DNA of 20,715 nt from Perkinsus olseni (lineage: Eukaryota; Perkinsozoa; Perkinsida; Perkinsidae). The stretch is from NCBI GenBank assembly GCA_013115135.1, contig JABANP010000721.1:1-20715 (forward strand), given 5' to 3'. Every line of letters begins with the position of its first letter. Positions within the stretch are counted from its first letter, which is position 1. The translations under genes and the position numbers were made by a program. This document shows positions 1 to 9,091 of this stretch, in pieces. The notes under the pieces are model-generated. The model was not told the DNA's origin and did no database searches. It saw only the letters and a list, made by a program, of their open reading frames with translations.

Positions 1-120
1 CGAAGTGACTAGCACGCCACGGGAGCGCGCCCCCATATCTTTCTCGCCGTTTCATCACTCGCCCGTTGCCATAACATGGTGTAGACGGCTGTAGCTCTCA
101 ACCATTATTTCTTTTTCGCA
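1..120 (+). repeat. A1 split direct repeat (left end, cut by window edge)
   Basis: This matches 4994-5113 (A2) base for base over about the first 59 positions and then with about 12 mismatches up to position 120. It ends at TTTTTCGCA. The gag ATG begins at position 120, the last repeat base. In this class the A repeat serves as 5' terminal and probable promoter region. Its true left end lies outside the window. Confidence 0.88.
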
Positions 121-1652
121 TGATCAAGCCAAACGGCTCCCCCGCCTTCAGCTCAGCGAGCAATGGACCCCGCGGCTCGCCAAGCGGACCTCTTAGAGTC
201 ACCCGTAAGTCGACCGCGGCGGAGGTCCTAGACGCGCTGAAGCAGCTCACCTTCCTCGGCAGCATCACCGTGGACTCTTCCTTCGCCGACGTCGACGGCG
301 AGATGCTTCTACAAATGGGTTCACCCACCGCGCTCAAGGAGCTCGTGCCGACTATCCCACCGAGGGCCGCCGCCCTCCTAGCGGCCAAGATCAGAGCATG
401 GGGAGAGCCCCCTTCGAGGGCTAGAAGCCGCTCCAGGTCACCACGGCGCGGCAGTTACGGACACCTACCCCCCCAACCTCCTGGCGACAGAGCGGAACCT
501 ACCCCCGACGCTGACTTGGGCAAGATCCTGACTCAGCTCCTGAACGCGGACACCAGCAAGGCCGAGAAGGGCTGGGACCAGAGAGTGGCAACAGCGGTTC
601 AGAACCTGCAAGAATCCTTCGGCTGCCCATCCGGAGACCTACTACCCCCAAGCGACGTACTCAAGGAGTTGTTCAAGGATAAAGAAGACGGTAAGCCGGG
701 CGCTATGCCCTTTCAGAAAGGGCCTTTCTACCACTACGCCGCTTCACCCCTATATCCATGACCGGTATGACGCTACCCGATAGCTACGCCTCGACGGTGC
801 CTACCAAGGGCATGTGCATGGCAACCGCCTACACCCTCGCGGGCTTCTGGAAGCCGGCAGACGGCGCAAACTACTGCAATGCCCTGACCAAGCTGGCCGC
901 GCAGCATAGCCCCACCCTGTCGGCTAAGTATGACGCACTGGTGAGAGAGAAGTGGGCCGTCAAAAGCGTCACCAACAGCGACTTTGACATCTCCCACGAG
1001 ACTTCCACTCTCGACCTCGAGGCAATGGTACTTCTACAGAACGACGTCAGCAAAGCGGGCAGGGGCCAAAAGGTCTACAGCCAACTACTGCAACAACTTT
1101 AACAACAAGGGCCCGGGTGGTTGCACCAGGAAAAACTGTCCCTACTCCCACCGGTGCAGGGTATGCCGCAACTCCAACCACGGCGCCGCTCAGCACCAGG
1201 GGAAAGCCACCCGTGAGGACGTGTCCCTCAGCCCCAATCCGGCGAAGAAGTCGACCTCGACCGCCTCCTCGACATCTAAGCCTCAACATTGACGGTCATG
1301 CGGAGGCCCCGCATCACCGACTCCCACATCTACTACGCCGAACGAGAGCGTACCGCCGGAACCCCCGGATCCCTGGTCCAGACACATCGACAAAGCCAAG
1401 CAGACGGCCCACCCCTTCGACGCCCCCCCGGAGCCCTCGCTCACCAAGATCATCAACGAGGCTAATGCCATCGGCGACTCCAAAGCCCTCAATGACTACC
1501 GCACAGAGAGGCTCAGATTCTGGGAGAGGCGATCTACCTCTCCAGAGATCGAGGCGCTGAGAGCCGAGCTACTCCAGGGCGCTGACGAAGCCACCCAGCA
1601 CAGACTCGGGAAGGTAAACCTACCGCTGTTCTCTGAGATGCAGCATCTCTGA
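120..1652 (+). pseudogene. Gag-like ORF1 with SAM-like domain and CCCH/CCHH zinc fingers, frame-broken
   Basis: Reading starts at the ATG at 120. It runs in one frame to TGA 759-761, continues in a second frame from ATG 758 to about 1075, then returns to the first frame to TGA 1290-1292 and on to TGA 1650-1652. Residues about 31-94 resemble a SAM domain (FADVDGEMLLQM followed by a helix ending KIRAW). An arginine/serine stretch (RSRSRSPRR) follows. At 1089-1149 lies C-x10-C-x4-C-x3-H, followed by C-x2-C-x4-H-x4-H; such fingers are typical of Gag nucleocapsid regions that bind RNA. After the TGA at 1290 the same frame stays open for 119 codons and ends in a charged helical tail. ATG at 758 overlaps the first stop (ATGA). 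Two frame changes and one in-frame stop suggest decay, although recoding or reinitiation cannot be excluded from one copy. Confidence 0.72.
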
Positions 1653-3396
1653 TGCTCACTACTATAGGCCACTGCGACACTGCATTACCCCACGACCTTT
1701 GCGACGGCATGAGGATCACCGGTACCCTCACCACCAACGGCCTGTACGAGCCCAAGGACGCCGACCCGCCGGTAGACAAGGAGGCCGCCCTCGATGGTGC
1801 TTCCCAACAGCGTGCTGAGCTATGCCACTACGGTGGGAACTCCGATCACGAGCTCGACGAGGCACTCTGACAACAGGCCCTGGCCGAGACCACTACCAAC
1901 CGACTACGAGGCCCCTTCACCGAGCAGCAGCTCAACCACAACCACAACGGGCGCTGGCTCTACTCCCCCAGGTTCCCCAAGCGCGAGAGCGACAAGATCC
2001 GGGAGATAGACGACATGAAGGCCTCGACGGTGAACCTCCTCACGTCGGCCCCAGAGCTCATCCACTTGGATAATCTCGACAACCTCATCGCCGCCCTACA
2101 ACTCTGCAAGGAGCACGACTCGCGGCATAAGCTGAGAAGACACTACGTCATCGCGAAGGGCGACCACCGGCAGGCATACCGCCAGGTAGCAGTCCACGGC
2201 GACGACTACGACGTCCTCTACGTCCGCCTCCGCAACCCCAACACCGGCACTTGGAACTTCTTCCAACACCTCACCTTACCGTTCGGCAGCAAGGCCAGCA
2301 TGTTGCAGTACACCCGCCTGGCCAGAGCTCTCGTGGCCATCATGCGGGCGGAGTTCAAGTGCCTGGCCTTCAGTTACGTGGACGACTACTTCTTCCTATG
2401 CGACAAGGACCAGGCCGCTCTGTGCTACCAGATCTTCATCAGACTGAACGAGATCCTGGGCTTCGAAGTTAAGCGGGAGAAGTCGCTCGAGCCCTCCGCC
2501 GAAGGCAAGCTTCTGGGTATACTGGTGAGGATCGACGACGACTCCATCACGCTCGACATCTGCCCGGAGCGGGCCAAGCGGCTGACCAAAACCATCGACG
2601 ATCACCTCCAGTCAGCGTCCATCACCCCTACCCAGGCCTCTAAGCTGGCGGGAAGACTATCCTTCGCAGCCACGAGCTTCCACAGCCGCTGCGGCCGGGC
2701 CTTCCTGAGAGCCCTATACCACAGGGCCAACGACACCAACTACGGGCATCGTGGTAACAACAACGACGAGGCCTTGGCAGCGCTCAGGTGGTTCAGATGG
2801 GCCATTAGGGCCTGCCCTAGGAAGATCGTGTACCTCCACACCAACACCCCGCATGTCATCCTCTACACCGACGCCGAGTTCTCCTACACCGGCGACCCCC
2901 CCCAACCGCAAAAAGCGGCGGCATTGGAGCGGTTCTGGCGATCCCCAACCACCAGCGCGTGTTCTGCCTCTCCTGGCCACTCCCCGCGGACGTCTTCGAC
3001 TCTCTGGAGCAACGGCAGACCGACATCCATCCACTGGAGGTCATGGCGATCCCAGTCGCACTACACCACTGGCTTACCACTACGGTTCCTCTGCAGCTTC
3101 TACTTCGGCGAACCGGCGGCATCAACATCTCCCTCTATACGGACTCCACGGTCGCACAGGGGGCCCTCACCAAGGGATCTTCCCCCTGCAGGGACATCAA
3201 CAACCTGGTGGCGGCCACATGGAAACTCTGCGCCGAGAACAACGTGGGCCTCTGGATTAACAGGGTTACCTCCGGGGAAAACCCCGCCGACTTACCCAGC
3301 CGCCTGAGGACTGACGCAACCCGGAGGCTGAGGTGGACAACAAGCAATATGGAGACCACTCCCCCCTGGCGCGAATGGCTACAGGAGCTCAAGTGA
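1652..3396 (+). pseudogene. Reverse transcriptase / RNase H (DIRS-order Pol), one TGA and one frameshift
   Basis: The frame opens at ATG 1652, which overlaps the preceding stop as TGATG. It is interrupted by TGA 1868-1870 and then open to about 2900. RT signs in order: KIREIDDMKASTVN (fingers), GDHRQAYRQV with the motif A Asp at 2162-2164, LPFGSKAS, the catalytic YVDD at 2375-2386, and the EKSLEPSAEGKLLGILV region. RNase H begins at VILYTDAE (first Asp), but after the C8 run at 2896-2903 the frame moves by -1. In the new frame come HPLEVMA (Glu), LYTDST (Asp) and NPADLPSR (last Asp), ending at TGA 3394-3396. The NPADxPSR ending is typical of DIRS/Ngaro RNase H. This protein would copy the element RNA into DNA. 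The shift lies inside the RNase H domain, so an indel in the homopolymer is likelier than programmed recoding. Confidence 0.88.
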
Positions 3397-3638
3397 GCCA
3401 CGGCACCCCCGCGGACGGGCACCGTCACCCCAACAGTGGCCACCACTACCTTCGTTTCTAGCTAAGGCCGCCGCGCTTGCGCTAGAGAGGGCACGACGGG
3501 CCACCCGCGTCCCCCAACGGTGGTCACCACCTGCTCCGGGTTACCCTTCGATGGCGGACACCGCCCGCGTAACTTGCTCTGCCCCGCAGCTTCACCTTTT
3601 CAGCTTTACCTTTCCCTTGTAACTCAGGTCAGACCCCA
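3397..3638 (+). other. Spacer between RNase H and recombinase ORFs
   Basis: These 242 bases follow the RT/RNase H stop. They are C-rich and hold no recognisable domain or repeat. One frame stays open from about 3612 into the recombinase start, so the recombinase ORF may begin within this stretch. I see no methyltransferase here, unlike DIRS1 and PAT elements. Confidence 0.5.
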
Positions 3639-4720
3639 CATGACATCTCTCGCCATCTCGAGGCAACCAGGATCCTACGGCATCTGAGGAGCGTTGAGAG
3701 CTCTACTTTCAAGAACCTACTTACAAGGCGCGAGACACTATGCCACTTTCTGCCGGGCCTTGGAGGTGAGCGACTACTTTCCCCCTAAGCCGCTCGTCTT
3801 GGCGTGGTGGGCCATACGCTGCTTCCGGTGCCACAGCACCCTCAAGAACTACGTGAACGGCGTCAAGTTCTTCACGCGCCTGGTCTCCCACTCGGACGAC
3901 TGCATGGACGCCTTCAACAGCGACGTCGTCTCAAACTCTATGCATGCGGTCTTCCGCCTGAGCCCGAAGCCCCAAGGCAAGCGGGGTATCCACTACGCCA
4001 CGGTCAAGTCTATCGTCAAGCGCGCTGACCACACCTGGGAAGCCGCCACAAAGACTCCCTGCGACAACGACACTCTCCTGGACGCCTTCAAGACGGCCCG
4101 GTTCGCCGTCGCCTGCCTGACGGCCTACAGCTGCGCTCTCCGGGTACGGTCCGAGCTGCTCATCCTGAACGACTCTGCTATCTCCTTCGACAAAGAGGGG
4201 GGCTTCACGATACACCTCAAGCGCAGGAAAAACATTCCGGAGCCCACGGAGATACAGCGGCCCTGTGTATGCCGAGTTGACCCGGAGTTCTGTGCCTCCC
4301 ACCGACTCCGCTACCTACACGACCTCCTGACTGGCTCGCCGCCTCACACGGGCCCCACGGCGAGCAGTCCTCGGTTCGGGCGCTGGTTCCCAATGTCTCT
4401 CGAGCACTTCAACGGCGAGCTACGAAGGACGCTAACACTCTGCGGCTATCCTGAGACCGAGGTCTCGGCCTACGCCTCCCACAGCCTGAGGAGGGGGCTC
4501 TACTGAGGACCTAACCACCGGAGGCGGCCGGGCGACCCTAACCCAAGTACTGCGACATCAACAGGTCTGCAGTGGCAGCTACAAGCGCTACATGGACCTG
4601 CACAAGGCCGAGAGCCTGGAATTCCTTCAGCTAATGGGGAACATCGCCAAATCGGACAAGGGCACGAATGCTACCAATGGGGCTGACCGCGGAGGGATCC
4701 CGTCACATGGGCCTCTATAG
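3639..4720 (+). pseudogene. Tyrosine recombinase (YR) of the retrotransposon, two frameshifts
   Basis: The enzyme would integrate the circular element DNA by conservative strand exchange. The N-terminal part (about 3639-3713) reads in one frame with a helical SSTFK segment. Near 3710 the frame changes to the long ORF (TTG 3694 to TGA 4504), which carries a core-binding domain (TYLQGARHYATFC, STLKNYVNGVKFF). The first catalytic Arg is at 4141-4143 in CALRVRSELL. The HxxR box is SHSLRR, His 4480-4482 and Arg 4489-4491. A G5 run at 4493-4497 then shifts the frame by one. In the next frame SGSYKRYM supplies the nucleophilic Tyr at 4580-4582. That frame ends at TAG 4718-4720, eight bases inside repeat B1. 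All catalytic residues are present, so the fold is secure, but this copy cannot encode it in one frame. The start is uncertain. Confidence 0.85.
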
Positions 4721-4973
4721 GCTCCCTCTGCGGTTGTGCTCCTACCACACTTCCACCATCTCTCGACATCGTGCCCACGGCCTGCGCTATGGCGGTTATA
4801 CCGACTGTCTCTGCTAGCCTCGTATGCCAAGCCCAGGTCCGTGCGTCCGACTGAGACTACTCAGCAATCAATCGCTAGACTTCCCCCACGCTCCCAGCGT
4901 ACGGGCTGAAGGTTTTCCCATGTATAATTACGCTGTGTCGTGTTGGCGTCGCTCCAGTGGGGTATGTGTTAGT
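4710..4973 (+). repeat. B1 split direct repeat
   Basis: About 264 bp starting GGCCTCTATAGG and ending GTGTTAGT, repeated at 5131-5393 with only about three differences, one of them a single-base indel. The recombinase stop codon lies in its first bases. It joins A2 directly on the right, as expected for a split-direct-repeat element. Confidence 0.9.
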
Positions 4974-5113
4974 TCGCGGCGTGTGTTCGCACACGAAGTG
5001 ACTAGCACGCCACGGGAGCGCGCCCCCATATCTTTCTCGCCGTTTCATCACTCCCTCGTTGTCGCAGCATGATGTAGACAGCTGCAGTTCTCTACCATTA
5101 TTTATTTTTCGCA
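4974..5113 (+). repeat. A2 split direct repeat
   Basis: Positions 4994-5113 align with 1-120. The first 20 bases (from TCGCGGCGTG) have no partner because the window starts inside A1. A 17-bp spacer (5114-5130) separates it from B2. Confidence 0.88.
4980..4995 (+). promoter_or_regulatory. TTCG-loop hairpin at the B1/A2 junction
   Basis: CGTGTG-TTCG-CACACG forms a perfect 6-bp stem with a TTCG tetraloop, a few bases right of the end of B1 and across the start of A2. It may be part of the recombinase core site or an RNA structure. The role is an inference from position only. Confidence 0.4.
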
Positions 5114-5130
5114 CCCGCCCACACCGCCCT

Positions 5131-5393
5131 GGCCTCTATAGGCTCCCTCTGCGGTTGTGCTCCTACCACACTTCCACCATCTCTCGACATCGTGCCCACG
5201 GCCTGCGCTATGGCGGTTATATCGACTGTCTCTGCTAGCCTCGTATGCCAAGCCCAGGTCCGTGCGTCCGACTGAGACTTTCAGCAATCAATCGCTAGAC
5301 TTCCCCCACGCTCCCAGCGTACGGGCTAAAGGTTTTCCCATGTATAATTACGCTGTGTCGTGTTGGCGTCGCTCCAGTGGGGTATGTGTTAGT
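5131..5393 (+). repeat. B2 split direct repeat (right end of element)
   Basis: Second copy of B1. Similarity stops after GTGTTAGT: B1 continues into A2 while this copy continues CTCAAGTATG, which marks the element/host boundary. No target duplication can be tested because the left end is outside the window. Confidence 0.9.
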
Positions 5394-5826
5394 CTCAAGT
5401 ATGCACGCCGTCATGATCTGTGTCCCCACGACCTCTGTCTTCGTCAACATCTTTCGACGGCCATGACCAGTGATGTCCTCTTGCATTCAAACATTGCAAC
5501 TGAACCCTAGAGCGGAGGAGGATCAGAAGTATACTCGTGCCATTTCCAGCCTATTCACGTCCGTGGCGATGGTTGTCACCACTGGCGCTGTCGCTGGTGA
5601 GGAGAGGATATTGCGTGTTAGCAACTCGGGGTTACACGCATGCGCAGTTCTCCTGCGGAACTAGAAATAGCCGCACAGTGGTCGCAGCACTCAATGACTA
5701 GGGCGTGCGCATGAGCAGACTCTGACAGAGTCATTCAACTCGGTCCTTAGTATAGCGTGTTGTGGTATATGATATACAACTGAGTTGTATCATCGGACGA
5801 ACCCTGCTCTTGTCCTCCGTTCTATG
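5394..5826. other. Intergenic stretch right of the retrotransposon
   Basis: No gene recognised; short ORFs here have no domain or splice support. A hairpin with 9-bp perfect arms (CCCTGCTCT 5802-5810, AGAGCAGGG 5834-5842, 23-nt loop) lies at the right side, across the stop region of the adjacent - strand ORF. A GCATGCGC core at 5640-5647 recalls the motif in the LTRs at 8.2-9.5 kb. Confidence 0.4.
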
Positions 5827-6195
5827 TCAAACCAGAGCAGGGAAACTAGAGCCAGGAAAAGGCACATGGCGAAGAGCGCTCTCGTTGTGAAATCGACCCG
5901 TCACTAGGCAGAACACGACGCAACCATCTAAAAGAAGCATTTGAAGTCGGTTCCCAAGAACCTGATACGCCTTCCGGCATAAATGAACTAGATCGGCTAG
6001 TCCGGACGGATCGAGCCTCCGCCACCTTGGGGCCAACGCCATGTGTAACACGTGATCGGACAACATCGACAAATCTTCAACACTTCCAAAATGAGTATGT
6101 AGAAGAGCAGCCGGAGATTCAAGTATCATAATATCGGGAGTAAGTAGGCCCGTGACAAAGCAGGTCTCATACTCGATTGCTTGGGCTTCGCTGTT
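5827..6195 (-). CDS. Hypothetical protein, probable exon downstream of the P450
   Basis: The frame is open from about 6195, where an acceptor-like TTTTGCAG precedes it, to a stop at 5827-5829. That is about 120 codons on the same strand as the P450. The reading is rich in leucine and amphipathic helices (DLSMLSDHVLHMALAP, LADLVHLCRKAYQVLG), like a helical-repeat protein, but no family is recognised. A second short frame starts at ATG 6248, overlaps the P450 stop as ATGA, and runs 40 codons (to 6126) in another frame. It could be the 5' exon of this gene, with a donor such as GTATGAG near 6185. Start and splicing are undecided, and the ORF could be fortuitous. Confidence 0.3.
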   Translation of the reverse strand, partial: NSEAQAIEYETCFVTGLLTPDIMILESPAALLHTHFGSVEDLSMLSDHVLHMALAPRWRRLDPSGLADLVHLCRKAYQVLGNRLQMLLLDGCVVFCLVTGRFHNESALRHVPFPGSSFPALV

Positions 6196-6244
6196 GCTGC
6201 AAAATTCTCTTCAATAGAGTACCGCAATTCAGTAAAATCTTCTT

Positions 6245-8179
6245 TCATTGCTCTGGTCTCATCTCCAGTACAAGCCCCATGGGCGCCAAGGTTACCAATG
6301 AGCTATAACCGGGCACAACTTTGGCCCCGGGACTCAGGCGTATAGTAGTGAAGTTCTGGAGAAGCTTGGCTACTAGGATTATGCCCTCCTTCAGAGCAAG
6401 ATCTTTGCCAGGGCATGCCCTTCGACCAAAGCCGAAGAGAAGATGCTTACCGGTTTTGTCACGATCGACATACCGTCAGGAGTGAGCCAACAGTCAGGCC
6501 TGAGAAGCGCTCGACTAACAGCGAGCCAACGAAGGTGGCCTCACCTGAAGTCCACACCCCCTTTCAACGTGGATTGGTCCACCACCACCAAGACGTTCGT
6601 CCCCACAGGTATGGGCTTCCGGCCGATACGCGTTTCCCTCACAGAGAAGACAGGAATGGCGGGGGCGGGTGAGTGCATCTGGCGAGTACAATGAGAGTGA
6701 GGACGCATAGGAAGGCCCACCCGAAGAGTTTCATGAATACAAGCTTCGATGAACGGCAGTTGGCCAGACTGTAATGCCGTTAGCAAATCGTCACGTGCTC
6801 CTTGGGCTTCCTCTCGAGCTCGTTCTTGTATTTCGGGGTGGAGGCAAAATAGATAAAGCAACCATGCCAAAGTGACAGAGACAGTTTCACTGCCAGCAAG
6901 CCACAGCCTGAAGCAACGGCGAGGTAATTTTCACCTCCCTGGGTAGCTATCACAATAGGATGTTATCAGCCGCCTCGCGGGGACTCAGTCCACTGTGAGC
7001 TCTCCTCGACCTTGCGGAAAACGTCGAGTCTATAATGCCACATAAATTCCGCCAGTCTCTATGTAACTGATGGGCCGATGACAGTTCGACGGTTCATAGT
7101 TATTCCAACTCACGCGTCGAACTGTCGGGAATAAGGCTTTCCATAAGAATCTATCTTCATAGAGAAAAGTGACCGGTGATTTCCCACAGTCGGTGAGCTC
7201 CTGGGTAAGTCTCACTACGAGCAGCTGAGTATCGTTGCTCAGGAATGCTTCTGACCATACAAAATCGGTTCTACCGGAGCACCTTGGCCCACCTTTAGCG
7301 TAACTTGGGATATCTTCATTGGAAACAACGCCAGCCGAGACAATCCTGAGGGCCTGCTCACGAAGATCCTCGCCAGGTGCCCATTTCACCGTGCCGTTGT
7401 GCTTCGATAGGCGGATGGTTTCTACCTGCAGAGTTGAACCGTCGAGGGGCAGTCAAGACATCGCTACTGATCGGTATGGGTTCTTCCAACCCCGCCTAGA
7501 GAATCTCACCAGTTTATCCATCTCGTTGCATATGACCGGCAGCAGTGACGTGACATGAGCTTCATTCAGTGAGCTGCTTCCGTGCTTCCTCAACCTTCTC
7601 CACTGGTCTCCTTCGGCATTAGCCATGTTACTCTCGTTGAGTAATCTGGGCACCTCCCACCGAGCGAAGGTGTCCGGTCGCTGTTTCAAGACTTCCCGAC
7701 CAATGCCCGGATCGGATATAACGACCAGTGGTCCGTTGGGGGTCCTGAGACCGAATGAAGGGTAGCCTTAGCGGCGCGGGAGCGGCAGAGTAGCACCGAA
7801 CAGAGTAGACTCCTTCGTAGTCATCCGCTGACGACTCGACAAATTTCAGAAGTTTTGCGGGGCCCTTCAAAGCTGCCCACATAAAGCCCAGAAACTGACA
7901 GAAATGCTATCACTGCGAGAGGTTGGCTCCCCAAAACCGCCGACACCATCGGCGATCCAGGCTGGGAGATCCCTCTCGGGATACCCGGCTCACATTGGGG
8001 CCTGGGAAAGGCGGGCGAATGAGCAATTTCCTCAACTTCATACTCAGCTTTAGCCCGAGGAGGCCGAAAAGAAGCATGGGAAGGCCTTTCCTCGTGTAGG
8101 GCCCCAGACGGTGCAGAAGGAGCACCCCTTCTGAGACGAAGTATCTCGTAGCATCCATGTGAGAAGTCAACTCTGTCAA
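6245..8179 (-). CDS. Cytochrome P450, seven exons, one frameshift before the haem motif
   Basis: A haem-thiolate monooxygenase, probably anchored in the ER. My exon model: 8179-7994, 7894-7797, 7744-7510, 7425-7114, 7066-6954, 6907-6545, 6499-6245. All introns are GT-AG (99, 52, 84, 47, 46, 45 nt) and phases agree at every junction, giving about 520 residues, the normal family length. Visible parts: hydrophobic anchor at residues 32-47, proline hinge PPFPGP, helix C WRRLR at about 143-147, I-helix AGSET at about 319-323, ETLR (ExxR) at about 374-377, and FGFGRRACPG with the haem Cys at about 464. Between DGM and VDRDK, at about 6468-6476, one base is missing and the frame slips. This is either a pseudogene mutation or a sequence error. 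The usual PxRW motif reads PDCW. The stop is at 6245-6247. An LTR element is inserted just upstream of the start. Substrate and subfamily cannot be told from this. Confidence 0.93.
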
Positions 8180-8197
8180 AAGGCTTGAGGCTCGAGT

Positions 8198-8202
8198 GCG
8201 AC
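8198..8202. repeat. Target-site duplication, left (GCGAC)
   Basis: GCGAC directly precedes the LTR terminus TGTTGC and recurs directly after the opposite terminus CAACA at 9556-9560. Five bp is a normal LTR-retrotransposon duplication length. Confidence 0.75.
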
Positions 8203-8344
8203 TGTTGCTTCTCCGTTGTTGCTCATAGTCAACGCAAGGCGAGAAGGAGTATAGAGTCTTCTACTTTCTGCTTCTAAGCTTAGTCTCTCGAGGGGAATAA
8301 GCTATGCACGCATGCACAAGACGATCGGCGCATAATGAGTAACA
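8203..8344 (-). repeat. LTR copy A (3' LTR of the minus element)
   Basis: 142 bp, reading TGTTACTC to GAAGCAACA on the - strand. It is preceded on that strand by the polypurine tract CGAAGGGGAAAG (8345-8356). Confidence 0.85.
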
Positions 8345-8671
8345 CTTTCCCCTTCGAGTAGAGAATTATGAGATGTTGAGATGAAAAAGGAGAGAAGTAA
8401 AGAGTGATGAGAGATTCCCCCCTCCGTAGCAAGGCGTTGTTCCGGGTCGATCGAGACAGCTTGAGACATACGTTGTGGTCCAGACAGTATATATCACATA
8501 TGCGACGTTGGAGTTAAAGTAGGCAGTAGTAGAGGTAGAGTTGTAGTTGGGTAGACTGTTAGTGAGGGTTGAAGGTTGAAGGTTAAGGGTTAGGGGTTGA
8601 AGCTCGTCAGGCGGTGTATGAGTAGCCGTTTTCAAGCTTGATGAGGTGATTGTGTGAAGTGTGTTCACGTG

Positions 8672-8752
8672 ATTGTCCTTCAGAGAGGGCGTTGAGATGA
8701 GTAGATTGTCCTTCAGAGAGGGCGTTGAGATGAGTAGATTGTCCTTCAGAGA
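8672..8752. repeat. 33-bp tandem repeat, about 2.5 copies
   Basis: Units at 8672-8704 and 8705-8737 are identical (starting ATTGTCCTTCAGAGAGGG) and a partial third runs to 8752. It lies inside the non-coding body of the TRIM element. Confidence 0.85.
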
Positions 8753-9077
8753 TAGGGTAGATAGAGGTAGTGGAGGTGGTAGGTCCAAGTAGGGTGGTTG
8801 GTGGTGTAAGCATCAGTTGTTGTTGTGGGTAGTTTGGTGTACTCAGAGATGTTGACGTCGGTGATTTAGCTGAGGTCGTCGACGGTGTAGACTTGTAAGT
8901 AGTTTAGAGGGCTTGTTGGAGTCTTAGTAGCGTAGGGTTGCTGTGTGTCTGGGGTCCAGTTGCTGTCATTGGTGATGTGCTCGTCGTGGAGGTAGTCGAA
9001 GTTTGGGCGTTCCAGATATTTGATGAGCTCCTCGAGGGACGTGGGTGAGGTTGTAGAGGTCTCAGGAGGTTCACGTG

Positions 9078-9089
9078 GTCTGGGCACCA
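9078..9089 (-). promoter_or_regulatory. Primer-binding site of the minus element
   Basis: On the - strand the LTR end CAACA is followed by AC and then TGGTGCCCAGAC. TGG at this place complements the CCA end of a tRNA, as in LTR retroelements generally. The primer tRNA is not identified. The same motif follows LTR copy C at 9449-9460. Confidence 0.7.
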
Positions 9090-9091
9090 GT

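Larger units (their letters stand above)
1..5393 (+). mobile_element. Tyrosine-recombinase retrotransposon with split direct repeats (Ngaro/PAT-like)
   Basis: The element reads A1 (1-120), gag-like ORF, RT plus RNase H, tyrosine recombinase, B1 (4710-4973), A2 (to 5113), B2 (5131-5393). The A1-genes-B1-A2-B2 order is the split-direct-repeat layout known for Ngaro and PAT elements of the DIRS order, which integrate by a tyrosine recombinase and make no target duplication. I see no integrase, no DDE motif and no methyltransferase domain between RNase H and recombinase; that absence favours Ngaro over DIRS/PAT. The protein order and the visible YVDD, RNase H and R..HxxR..Y motifs make the class secure. 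The window begins inside A1, since A2 extends about 20 bp further left. Coding frames are broken at several points, so this copy is probably not autonomous. It looks more GC-rich than the host sequence to its right. Confidence 0.9.

Noticed and set aside
2015..3307. Tail of the 430-codon RT frame after about 2900
   Set aside because: The true RNase H continues in another frame; residues after the C8 run are a shadow.
120..4720. UGA reassigned as a sense codon
   Set aside because: OPRT ends at TAG, but the P450, the small gene and the coiled-coil gene end naturally at TGA, so TGA acts as stop in host genes.
6954..7066. Second frameshift in the P450 near CCCCGCGAG
   Set aside because: Using the acceptor at 7067 the frame runs cleanly into the I-helix, so no frameshift is needed.
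8672..8752. CRISPR array
   Set aside because: The 33-bp units are directly adjacent without spacers and lie inside a eukaryotic LTR element.
8366..8788. 140-codon ORF inside the LTR element
   Set aside because: Its repeats come from the 33-bp tandem array and it runs through the polypurine-side non-coding region; no gag or pol motif.
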